Shown: positions 1 to 5,987 of the stretch, piece after piece
How the letters are laid out: each line of letters starts with the position of its first letter
Numbering within the stretch: the first letter of the stretch is position 1
Assembly (NCBI GenBank): GCA_031279735.1
Contig: JAITHX010000248.1
Location: forward strand, 1 to 6,294
DNA from: Prevotellaceae bacterium
GTDB lineage: Bacteria > Bacteroidota > Bacteroidia > Bacteroidales > UBA932
DNA: 6,294 nt
Reading direction: 5' to 3'
Position numbers and translations under genes: made by a program
The notes under the pieces: generated by a model
Databases searched by the model: none
Told to the model about the DNA's origin: nothing
What the model saw: only the letters and a program-made list of their open reading frames with translations

Positions 1-865
1 CGTCGGGGTTTCCGTAGCCGCGGGAGGCTGAACGACAGTAGGCGGCGCTACAGCCCCAGTCGCCGCCGCGCAGCACGCGATACTGTCCGTCGGGCGGTCC
101 TGCGGGATTAATTTGTCCGTCGGGTTCTTCCGGCTCGTAGGTTCCGTATCTGTCGTAACACCATTCTTTTATATTGCCGTGCATGTCGTAGAAGCCCCAG
201 TCGTTTGGGGCGTATGTCCCGACGGGCTGGGTTTGTTTGAGATTGATGCCGGCGGCGTTGCCGTCGTAGGGACGCGCGCCGTTGTAGTTTGCCTGTCGGG
301 TAGTGAGGTTGCTGCCGGTGCTGAAGGGGGTGTCGCTTCCTGCGCGGCAGGCATATTCCCATTCGGCTTCGGTGGGGAGACGCGCGCCCAGCCAGTCGCA
401 GTAGGCTTTGGCACCGTACCACGAGACGCCGGCGACGGGGTGATTAGCCATGCCGGGCGACGGTCGCCAGATTCGGTTGGTGTATTCCACGCCCATCCTG
501 TATGCGGCGACGAGAGTTTTGTTGCCATAGTCCATGACATAGAGCTGTCCGTTTCCGAATATGTTTTTCTCGTTGAGAAATATGCAGTACTGTTCGTTGG
601 TTATGGTTTTTTCGGAAAGAAAAAAGTCATCGACGCTTACTCGGTGGCGCAGTTCGTTGGCGCGTCGTCCCGGCTCGGTTTCGGGGCTGCCCATTTCGAA
701 TGAGCTTCCGGTGACGAGCAGCAGTTTCACGTTGCGCAGTATTTTTGTGCGTTCGCTGTTTGTGACCGACGGTTCTCGCTCAATGCATTCGAATTTCGTT
801 CCGCAAATCATGCAATAGTTTGCCTCGTCGGGGTTCACGGCGTTGCAACGGGTGCAATTTTTCAT
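1..865 (-). CDS. Zinc-ribbon + FGE/SUMF1-like (FGE-sulfatase fold) protein, 3' end missing
   Basis: Reading the minus strand from the ATG at 865 gives 288 residues that stay open to the window edge. The start is the first ATG after an in-frame TAA 24 bases upstream. Residues 4-21 form a small zinc ribbon, CxxC-x10-CxxC (Cys4, Cys7, Cys18, Cys21). From about residue 50 the FGE-sulfatase/SUMF1 fold follows: FEMGSPETEPG (56-66), GVSWYGAKAYCDWLGARLP (146-164), TEAEWEYACRAG (165-176), DMHGNIKEW (227-235) and RVLRGGDW (263-270), then a Cys-x4-Cys pair (Cys272, Cys277) and CRSASR. There is no signal peptide, so it is probably cytoplasmic. Family members include true formylglycine-generating enzymes, but many bacterial ones are not shown to be catalytic and act as binding domains. 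It is the last visible gene of the cluster, 47 bases after the WG-repeat gene. The final part of the fold lies outside the window. Family assignment is firm; activity is unknown. Confidence 0.9.
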   Translation of the reverse strand, partial: MKNCTRCNAVNPDEANYCMICGTKFECIEREPSVTNSERTKILRNVKLLLVTGSSFEMGSPETEPGRRANELRHRVSVDDFFLSEKTITNEQYCIFLNEKNIFGNGQLYVMDYGNKTLVAAYRMGVEYTNRIWRPSPGMANHPVAGVSWYGAKAYCDWLGARLPTEAEWEYACRAGSDTPFSTGSNLTTRQANYNGARPYDGNAAGINLKQTQPVGTYAPNDWGFYDMHGNIKEWCYDRYGTYEPEEPDGQINPAGPPDGQYRVLRGGDWGCSAAYCRSASRGYGNPD

Positions 866-912
866 GTTCTCGATCTTTAATTTGTTTTATCGTTTGAGTT
901 TGTTTTGTTGTC

Positions 913-2157
913 CTATACGAGTATGCACACTTCGACGCCTGAGGTGTTTATGAGGCGGCTTTTATCGTTCAGCCTCATGCGCACCAGTCCTTCGCCGAAA
1001 AAGGCGGCGTTGTTGTAGTCGTATTTGGGAGGTATGACTTCCTTTCCGGTTTTGTCGATGAAGCCGTATTTGCGGTTGATTCCGACTTGTACGTAATCGT
1101 CGTTGACGATATATTTTTTGTCGTATCGTATTTCGTCGTATGCGGCGGAGACGGGGGTTCCGCTCTTGTCGATGAGGAAACATTTTTTGCCTTCGTAAAC
1201 TCTTGCCAGTCCGTCGGAGAAGTCGGAGCCTTTGTCGTAGCGGAACGGAATGGCTTCGTTGTTGAGGATGTCGATATAGCCTGTTCGTCCGTTTTTGGAG
1301 ACGCAGGCGAAGCCTTCGCTGAAATTGCTTGCTTTGGTGTAGGATAGCGGGATGACTTCGGCTCCTTCGGTGTTGACGAAGCCGTATTTGCCTGTGCGTC
1401 CCACTACGGCGACGCCGCCGGTGAAGATAACCGGATAGTCGTAGGCTTTCATCGCCGCGACGAAGTTTCCGCGTCGGTCGATACATTCGTATTTGCCTTT
1501 GTTTTTGACGCATGCCATGCCTTCGGAGAATCGCACAACGCGGTCGTATTTCAGGCGTACTAGTTCCGTTCCGTTTTTATCGACGAATCCCCAGCCGCGA
1601 TCCTTCAGGAACACAGGCGCGAGACCTTCGGCAAAGTCTGCCGCGTCGTCGTATCGCTGCGGGATTATTTCGTTGCCGGCGGGGTCGATGAAGCCGTATT
1701 TGCGGAGTTTGAATCGCGCGGCGTTTTCGCGGAACGGGTCGATGGAGAAGTATTTGGGCGGGATGATTTCCTTGCCCGTGCGGTCCATCAGTCCTTTTCG
1801 TCCGTTCGATTCCACCACCGCCGATCCGTTGCGGAACGGAGAGCAATAGTCATATTCAAAGGGAGCGAGTTCTTTTCCCGTCGTGTCGATATATCCGTAT
1901 CTGAGGCGATAGCAATTATTATGTCGCGACAGCGCCGCCTGCGCGAAGCCTTCGGAGAAGGAGCGCGCATCGTCGTATTTGAGTGTTATGACTTCGCTCC
2001 AGTATCGGTCGATGAAACCGTGTCTGCCTTTTATCCATACGTGTGCCAGTCCGTTGGAGAAGTTGTCTATTCCGTCGTAGTGCAAGAATACCGGCTGAAC
2101 TGTCCGAGGCGGATATTCGCTGCATTTTTTATTGTTCATATTACTGTTCGATTGCAT
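913..2157 (-). CDS. WG beta-repeat protein
   Basis: This is a 414-residue protein made almost wholly of WG (KWG-type) repeats. Each unit resembles YGFIDKTGKEVIPPKYD followed by an FSEGLA-like segment and a short basic link. Units begin near residues 46, 87, 122, 154, 189, 223, 258, 292, 326 and 364, with a half unit from 401 and an incomplete one at 23-45. The usual spacing is 33-35 residues, with longer units of 37-41 at three places. No signal peptide, membrane segment or catalytic domain is visible, so it is probably a cytoplasmic binding or scaffold protein, as generally supposed for this poorly understood family. The start is ATG at 2157; Met7 is a possible alternative, and neither has a clear ribosome binding site. 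It lies 44 bases after the Hsp70 stop codon, so it is likely in the same transcript. Its partner or ligand cannot be read from sequence. Confidence 0.93.
   Translation of the reverse strand: MQSNSNMNNKKCSEYPPRTVQPVFLHYDGIDNFSNGLAHVWIKGRHGFIDRYWSEVITLKYDDARSFSEGFAQAALSRHNNCYRLRYGYIDTTGKELAPFEYDYCSPFRNGSAVVESNGRKGLMDRTGKEIIPPKYFSIDPFRENAARFKLRKYGFIDPAGNEIIPQRYDDAADFAEGLAPVFLKDRGWGFVDKNGTELVRLKYDRVVRFSEGMACVKNKGKYECIDRRGNFVAAMKAYDYPVIFTGGVAVVGRTGKYGFVNTEGAEVIPLSYTKASNFSEGFACVSKNGRTGYIDILNNEAIPFRYDKGSDFSDGLARVYEGKKCFLIDKSGTPVSAAYDEIRYDKKYIVNDDYVQVGINRKYGFIDKTGKEVIPPKYDYNNAAFFGEGLVRMRLNDKSRLINTSGVEVCILV
1054..1705. repeat. 22-nt direct repeat pair inside the WG-repeat gene
   Basis: The same 22 bases occur at 1054-1075 and 1684-1705, centred on gatgaagccgtatttg on the plus strand. 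They encode the KYGFID-type core of two repeat units 630 bases apart. A close variant begins near 1375. The repeats could support recombination that removes or adds WG units, although no such event is visible here. Confidence 0.8.
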
Positions 2158-2201
2158 GATTCATTCTGTTTGTTTCGTTTTCGGTTTGTTTTCAGTTGCG
2201 T

Positions 2202-3731
2202 TCAGACAGTTTCGAATCGTATCTTTATTTCCTTTCCCCCGCACGCCGCCTTGAGACTGACTATTCCGCTGACGTCGCGACTCAGCAGGAGGCTGACGGG
2301 AGTTGATTTTGGCATTACGGTTTCAAATTCGAGCACTCCGACTTTGACCGGAGTTCTTTCGCCGCGATCGATGATGTCCGAATCAGATTCGTTTTCATAT
2401 ATTCCGATGTTTGCGCTTCCGGAATCGCTGGCGAGCGCATATCTGCCCTCAAACCTGCGATTGACGATAAGCATGGGTTCGGTGAGTTTTATAAGGTTCG
2501 ATATGGCTTTCTTTCCGCCGGATATTTCTATTCCAAGCCCGTAGGAGCGCGAGCCTCGGCTTTCGATTCGTCTTGGCCTGCCCGCGTTCGTTTTCGTTTC
2601 CGGCTGCCTCAGAATATGGGCGTAGAGCGCGGCGCCCTTCGCCACCGCAAGGTCAGGGTCTATCAATTTGGGTTCTTTTCCGAAACGGCTTCGAATCATG
2701 TCGGCCGCCATGGGCATGCGCGAGGCTCCGCCCACAAGTATAACCTCATCGACCCTCAGCGAGTCGTCGCGGTTGAGTATTGCGGGTTCGTCGGCCGGCT
2801 TGTCGCTTCTGGCGTCGGCTCTTCGCGCGGCTTCGAGGATTCGCAGTCTTGTTCTGTCGAGCAGGTCGCCGGTTGCGGCTTCAAACCCTATTCGTCCTAT
2901 ATTAATATTGTATCTTTCCCTGTCATAGACAAACGAGAGCATGGAACTCCGGACGTGAGGTTCCGACAGCGCTTTCTTGCATCGTTCGGCGGCGAGGAGC
3001 AGGGTGCTGTCGTCCTGAGCGAATAGTTCGGGGTCGGGCAGTTTGCGGTGTATGCCTGCGTGTTGCAGCGCGAGATTCGCCAAAGCCATATCCCAGTCGA
3101 ATCCGCCGAGCTTGGAATCGCCTCCTATGCCTATGGTTTCGGGTTTTCCGCCGCGAATCTTGACTATGCTGGCGTCGAACGTTCCGCCGCCGAGGTCGTA
3201 AACGAGAATGGTTTTGTCGTCCATGTTCTTCAAGTCGAGCGAAAAATAGGCAAGAGCGGCTGCGTCAGGTTCGGCAATCAGTTCCACGACATCGAGACCG
3301 GCAATATGCCCTGCCTCGACAGTTCGCCGCCGCTCCAGTTCGCCAAAATACGCCGGCACAGTGATAACCACCTCTTTCACCGGAGGGAGATTTTCCTCGT
3401 TGCGGAGCTTGAGATTGGCATCGTCTGTCAGTTTCCTGAGAATGTGGGCGGAGACAGTAACGGGGTCAAGATTCAGGCTGCCTATACGTCTGACATAACG
3501 CGGATTGCTCATCATGCGCTTGATGCAAATCACCGTTCTTTCGGGGCGAGCTCCGAACCAGTTGTCCTTTGCGGCAGCTCCCGCGACGGGCATGTCGTTT
3601 TCGTCGAAGTAAACCACCGAAGGTGTTGTGGTCGAGCCTTCCGAAACGGGATTAAGCACTTCCGGTATCCCGAAACGATTGACGCGGGCAATACTCGACT
3701 GTGTAGTGCCTAAATCTATTCCGTAAATCAT
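2202..3731 (-). CDS. Hsp70/DnaK-family ATPase, short form without lid
   Basis: This is a 509-residue Hsp70 homologue. The nucleotide-binding domain covers about residues 1-378 and keeps the family motifs: GIDLGTTQS (4-12), IKRMM with the Lys corresponding to DnaK Lys70 (70-74), VITVPAYF (122-129), EPDAAALAY (154-162), VYDLGGGTFDASIV (177-190) and VILVGGASRMP (330-340). ATP binding and hydrolysis are therefore likely. A shortened substrate-binding beta domain follows (about 395-509, beginning YGLGIE). The alpha-helical lid and C-terminal tail are absent; DnaK is about 640 residues. The VLLLD-type interdomain linker is replaced by a basic, Ser/Gly-containing stretch (about 385-396). The start is ATG at 3731, where MIYGIDLGTT matches normal Hsp70 N-termini. 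A longer reading frame from 3911 only adds a shadow of the upstream gene. It lies 16 bases after the GrpE-like gene. It is probably not the housekeeping dnaK. Confidence 0.96.
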   Translation of the reverse strand: MIYGIDLGTTQSSIARVNRFGIPEVLNPVSEGSTTTPSVVYFDENDMPVAGAAAKDNWFGARPERTVICIKRMMSNPRYVRRIGSLNLDPVTVSAHILRKLTDDANLKLRNEENLPPVKEVVITVPAYFGELERRRTVEAGHIAGLDVVELIAEPDAAALAYFSLDLKNMDDKTILVYDLGGGTFDASIVKIRGGKPETIGIGGDSKLGGFDWDMALANLALQHAGIHRKLPDPELFAQDDSTLLLAAERCKKALSEPHVRSSMLSFVYDRERYNINIGRIGFEAATGDLLDRTRLRILEAARRADARSDKPADEPAILNRDDSLRVDEVILVGGASRMPMAADMIRSRFGKEPKLIDPDLAVAKGAALYAHILRQPETKTNAGRPRRIESRGSRSYGLGIEISGGKKAISNLIKLTEPMLIVNRRFEGRYALASDSGSANIGIYENESDSDIIDRGERTPVKVGVLEFETVMPKSTPVSLLLSRDVSGIVSLKAACGGKEIKIRFETV

Positions 3732-3747
3732 ACTGAATCCCGAAAAG

Positions 3748-5139
3748 TCACAGGCGGAGTTTGTTGAACTCGTAATCCTTTTTGTATTCGAATATCTTGA
3801 CCGTTTCCTTGCGGATGACGCGCGAACGCGAATCGTCGTAGTGCCATTCGTAGCCCGGACTGACGGATTCCGCAATGGAATCGTGCAGCGCCCTGTTGCC
3901 GGTGAAAACAATTCCGCGACGTTCGATAACGTGCCTCGCGTCGCTGAATCGCGGAGGGTTGTTCGGATCCTTGAGGTCGGAGAAGGCGGTTATCCGCCGG
4001 TTGCCCAGACGTCCGTCGGCAAACTTGACGCACGATTCCAGCTCGCGGGCGAGATACTCCGTTACGTACTCCTCGTCCATGGTTTTCGACTGTGAGAGAA
4101 CATTTCTGAGGTTGTTGATCACTTCGATGAAATCAAGCGTCACGGGGAGCTGAATTTCCCGAAACAAGTCCTTTTCGCGTTTCTGAAGCTCCTCGTAGAG
4201 AAACTGCACCTCCTCCACGTGCCGTCGCGAAAGGTCGTCGGTGTTCGAAACTATTTTCTTCAACATTCCGTCCGTGTATCCGTTGCGTTCGTCGTTCCGC
4301 CGCACATGCTCCTTTACGTCGGAAACTATTCCCTTGAGCATGCTTTCCGAGCTTTCGCGCCATATTTCGTTGATGCGCAAATGTTCCTTAAGGTCTTCGT
4401 CCAAATCGCCGAGAAGTTTTTCGGAATTTTCGTGTCGCAGTTCGTTTTGCCGCACATGTTCTCTCAGTTCCGCCTCTATTTCGTTCATGCGGTTTTCCGA
4501 CCTGGTAAGCATCTGTTCAGCCTTGAGTATAAGAGTGCTTATTTCGGCGGTGAGAGTTTTCATGCGCTGTTCCACGTCGGCGTAAACCAGCGCGAGGTCA
4601 TAGTCGGGATTCGTCGGCGCCGCTCTATCCGGTTTCGTCGTTAATTCCGTCGTTTCCGGAGCGAGTTCAACCGCTTCCGGCGCCGATTCGTCGGAAGCCG
4701 CCTGCTGCTCGACGCTGAATGTCTCAGGCTGAGAGTTCGCCTCGCAGTACTGTTCGCGTTCGATCCTTGTTTCGGGTTCCGCGTCGGGTTCCGGGTCGAG
4801 TCCTGTTCCGGTCTCCATGTCAGTCTCCATGTCAGTTTCCGTTTCAGGTTCCGCTTCATTCTCCGCTGCCGGATCATTGTCGGGAGTTTCCCGAAACGGC
4901 TGCACGAGGTCGCCGGAGGCTGGTTCGTAGCGAAGGATATTCTCGCTGTCTTTAGGCGACATTTCAGGGTTTTGCGGCGAATCGTCCGAATCGCCCGAAA
5001 AATCGAGAATGATGCGCGAATACCTTATGTTGCAAGGCGGTTTGATTAATAAAGTCGATTCGTCGTTTTCGATTGTCGATACTATCTTGGCATCGCCTCC
5101 TTTCGGCAAGATGATGCCGTATCTGCTGTCCGTGTTCAT
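3748..5139 (-). CDS. Coiled-coil protein with GrpE-like C-terminus (probable Hsp70 exchange factor)
   Basis: This is a 463-residue protein in three parts. Residues 1-50 form a small uncharacterised N-terminal segment. Residues 51-180 are an acidic, low-complexity, probably disordered tail rich in Glu, Pro, Thr and Asp. From about 185 to 330 there is a long predicted coiled coil containing 25-residue repeats. The last 130 residues resemble the GrpE head: LPVTLDFIEVINNLRNVL (331-348) matches the GrpE 'LLPVLDNLERAL' helix, and HDSIAESV (419-426) followed by VIRKETVKI (441-449) resembles the degenerate GrpE signature (H-x-A ... IR-x3-V-x-I). GrpE dimerises through an N-terminal coiled coil and releases ADP from Hsp70. 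The gene directly precedes an Hsp70, which supports that role. It is more than twice the usual GrpE length (about 200). The start is ATG at 5139, with an in-frame TGA 30 bases upstream. The gene is certain; the GrpE assignment is moderate. Confidence 0.75.
   Translation of the reverse strand: MNTDSRYGIILPKGGDAKIVSTIENDESTLLIKPPCNIRYSRIILDFSGDSDDSPQNPEMSPKDSENILRYEPASGDLVQPFRETPDNDPAAENEAEPETETDMETDMETGTGLDPEPDAEPETRIEREQYCEANSQPETFSVEQQAASDESAPEAVELAPETTELTTKPDRAAPTNPDYDLALVYADVEQRMKTLTAEISTLILKAEQMLTRSENRMNEIEAELREHVRQNELRHENSEKLLGDLDEDLKEHLRINEIWRESSESMLKGIVSDVKEHVRRNDERNGYTDGMLKKIVSNTDDLSRRHVEEVQFLYEELQKREKDLFREIQLPVTLDFIEVINNLRNVLSQSKTMDEEYVTEYLARELESCVKFADGRLGNRRITAFSDLKDPNNPPRFSDARHVIERRGIVFTGNRALHDSIAESVSPGYEWHYDDSRSRVIRKETVKIFEYKKDYEFNKLRL
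4243..4467 (-). repeat. Three tandem 75-nt coding repeats (25-residue coiled-coil units)
   Basis: Residues 225-249, 250-274 and 275-299 of the GrpE-like protein are three consecutive 25-residue units, each starting with (L/V)(R/K)EH(V/L)R followed by an Asn and a charged stretch. A fourth, more divergent unit may precede them at 200-224. At DNA level the units are 4393-4467, 4318-4392 and 4243-4317. A 25-residue period over seven turns is 3.57 residues per turn, which fits a nearly straight coiled coil. Confidence 0.8.
4811..4834. repeat. 12-nt tandem duplication in the acidic tail
   Basis: The 12-mer gtctccatgtca occurs twice back to back on the plus strand. It encodes the repeated ETDM units at about residues 101-108 of the GrpE-like protein. 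It is in frame and sits in low-complexity sequence, so length variation between strains is likely to be tolerated. Confidence 0.85.
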
Positions 5140-5149
5140 GTTAAAGTTA

Positions 5150-5596
5150 TTATTGAAGTTTAAGAATCATATTGTTTAGCCGTTGAATTGCCGGCGATAT
5201 TTGTCGTAATAAAACAAGCCGACGCGCAGTTGCCGATAATTCCGTCGAACACACGCTCCGAACATTTGTCGCCCGTTGGTTGCAGGAACAAGTCTTAGAA
5301 GAAGGTGTGGGCGAACGGGTGTCCGTTGCTGTATTGGAAAGATATCGACGCAGCCGCGCAAATTCCGGCTTGTTGTAATCAATCGGAATCACGTTTCGAT
5401 TAGCGCGGCGCGGCGTTCCCGCAACAACTCCGCAAACATGCGCGTCGCCGCCGCCATTCCCCTCAGTGAAATGCGCCTCGCTGTTTTTGTCGGTGCGCCG
5501 GTCTTTGGCGAATCCTCCTAACAAACACCCTGTACATACCTTTTTGCAATGCGCCGGTTTACCCGTTCCGCGTACAACAAGCCCAATCGTAAACAT
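5150..5596 (-). CDS. Doubtful 148-residue open reading frame in the leader
   Basis: An ATG-started reading frame of 148 codons ends 10 bases before the GrpE-like gene and starts about 125 bases downstream of the possible promoter, so its position would suit a first gene of the cluster. I do not recognise the protein. The first 95 residues look more protein-like and contain a Cys cluster (HCKKVCTGC, 16-24) and IDYNKPEF (residues 82-89). The rest is rich in Arg, Ser and Thr in the way of non-coding frames. Other frames of the same stretch, on both strands, look about equally plausible. It may be a decayed gene, part of a dispersed repeat, or simply a long untranslated leader. The next gene does not depend on it. 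Confidence 0.2.
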   Translation of the reverse strand: MFTIGLVVRGTGKPAHCKKVCTGCLLGGFAKDRRTDKNSEAHFTEGNGGGDAHVCGVVAGTPRRANRNVIPIDYNKPEFARLRRYLSNTATDTRSPTPSSKTCSCNQRATNVRSVCSTELSATARRLVLLRQISPAIQRLNNMILKLQ

Positions 5597-5707
5597 AACT
5601 GTTCCGTTTTTACTTTAATTTTTACTCAATCAATCTTTTATATCGGATTAGAGAAGCAGCCGCCCTGTAGAAGTGTCTTGGGGGTTTGTTTCACTATTTA
5701 CCATTAT

Positions 5708-5723
5708 CCGAATTTTAATTCGG
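5708..5723. repeat. Short palindrome just downstream of the promoter element
   Basis: ccgaattttaattcgg pairs its first seven bases with its last seven around a two-base centre. It lies where transcription from the 5727-5734 element would begin, so it could be an operator-like site or a 5' hairpin. It is short and AT-rich, so chance is possible. Confidence 0.4.
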
Positions 5724-5726
5724 CTG

Positions 5727-5734
5727 CAAAGTTA
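5727..5734 (-). promoter_or_regulatory. Possible Bacteroidota -7 promoter element (TAACTTTG)
   Basis: The minus strand reads TAACTTTGCA, matching the Bacteroidota -7 consensus TAnnTTTG and the frequent GCA that follows it. A start point near 5720 would be expected. The -33 TTTG is not well matched at the usual spacing; only a T-rich stretch (TTTTC) is there. It points toward the cluster and would give the GrpE-like gene a leader of about 580 bases. No better match was seen closer to 5139. Confidence 0.5.
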
Positions 5735-5754
5735 AACAAAATTTCACAATTGAA

Positions 5755-5792
5755 AATTAAGAATTGCGAGAAATTAAGAATGAAGAATTAAT
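5755..5792. repeat. Degenerate heptamer tract (aattaag type)
   Basis: Seven-base units aattaag, aattgcg, then (after a three-base slip) aattaag, aatgaag and aattaat follow one another. This is one of three heptamer families in this intergenic region. Confidence 0.6.
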
Positions 5793-5815
5793 AGCATGGT
5801 TGAGATGATGATGTC

Positions 5816-5836
5816 AATTACGAATTACGAATTACG
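5816..5836. repeat. Three perfect aattacg heptamers
   Basis: The unit aattacg occurs three times in exact tandem at 5816, 5823 and 5830. It shares the 7-base period and the aatta core with the other tracts here. Confidence 0.9.
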
Positions 5837-5856
5837 ACATGTCAGCCGGAACAGGC

Positions 5857-5987
5857 GTACATCTCCGTGTCACGGCGGATGTAGAGACGCACGGCGTGCG
5901 TCTCCGCGCATCACGCCGCCACATTCGCCGTAACACACGGAGACGCACGCCGTGCGTCTCTACATCCGGTGTAACACAGAGATGTAC
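5857..5987. repeat. Large nested inverted repeat
   Basis: The arms 5876-5906 and 5938-5968 are perfect 31-base inverted copies around a 31-base loop (5907-5937). Pairing continues outward for 19 more bases on each side (5857-5875 with 5969-5987) with four mismatches, giving arms of about 50 bases. Each inner arm also holds its own palindrome: ten paired bases around one central base, gagacgcacg/cgtgcgtctc (5884-5904 and 5940-5960). The DNA or RNA could fold as one long stem or as two separate hairpins. There is no following T tract, so it is not a standard terminator. It resembles a REP-type dispersed palindromic element. Confidence 0.9.

Noticed and set aside
113..703. 196-residue plus-strand reading frame
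   Set aside because: It is the antisense shadow of the FGE-fold gene, which has clear family motifs throughout the same stretch.
965..976. 12-base inverted match to 24-35 as a possible DGR template repeat
   Set aside because: It is too short, lies in coding sequence for the WG protein's C-terminus, and the flanks do not match even when A changes are allowed.
3048..3713. 221-residue plus-strand reading frame
   Set aside because: It lies wholly antisense to the ATPase domain of the Hsp70 and has no recognisable motif.
3732..3911. 60-residue N-terminal extension of the Hsp70 frame
   Set aside because: It overlaps the conserved end of the GrpE-like gene, is rich in Arg, Ser and Thr like a shadow frame, and MIYGIDLGTT is the normal Hsp70 beginning.
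4811..4834. Mobile-element footprint
   Set aside because: It is a simple in-frame tandem duplication in low-complexity coding sequence, best explained by slippage.
5310..5353. Resemblance of IDYNKPEF in the doubtful frame to ribosomal protein S18
   Set aside because: Only this short patch matches. The following S18 core (PRR-TG-, KRAR motif) is absent in all frames.
5276..5521. 81-residue plus-strand reading frame in the leader, and a second plus-strand frame across 5187-5378
   Set aside because: They have Arg/Ser-rich composition or no ATG, no recognised motif, and compete with equally plausible minus-strand frames.
5549..5791. 80-residue plus-strand reading frame
   Set aside because: Its C-terminal half is read from the AT-rich heptamer tract, and no motif is present.
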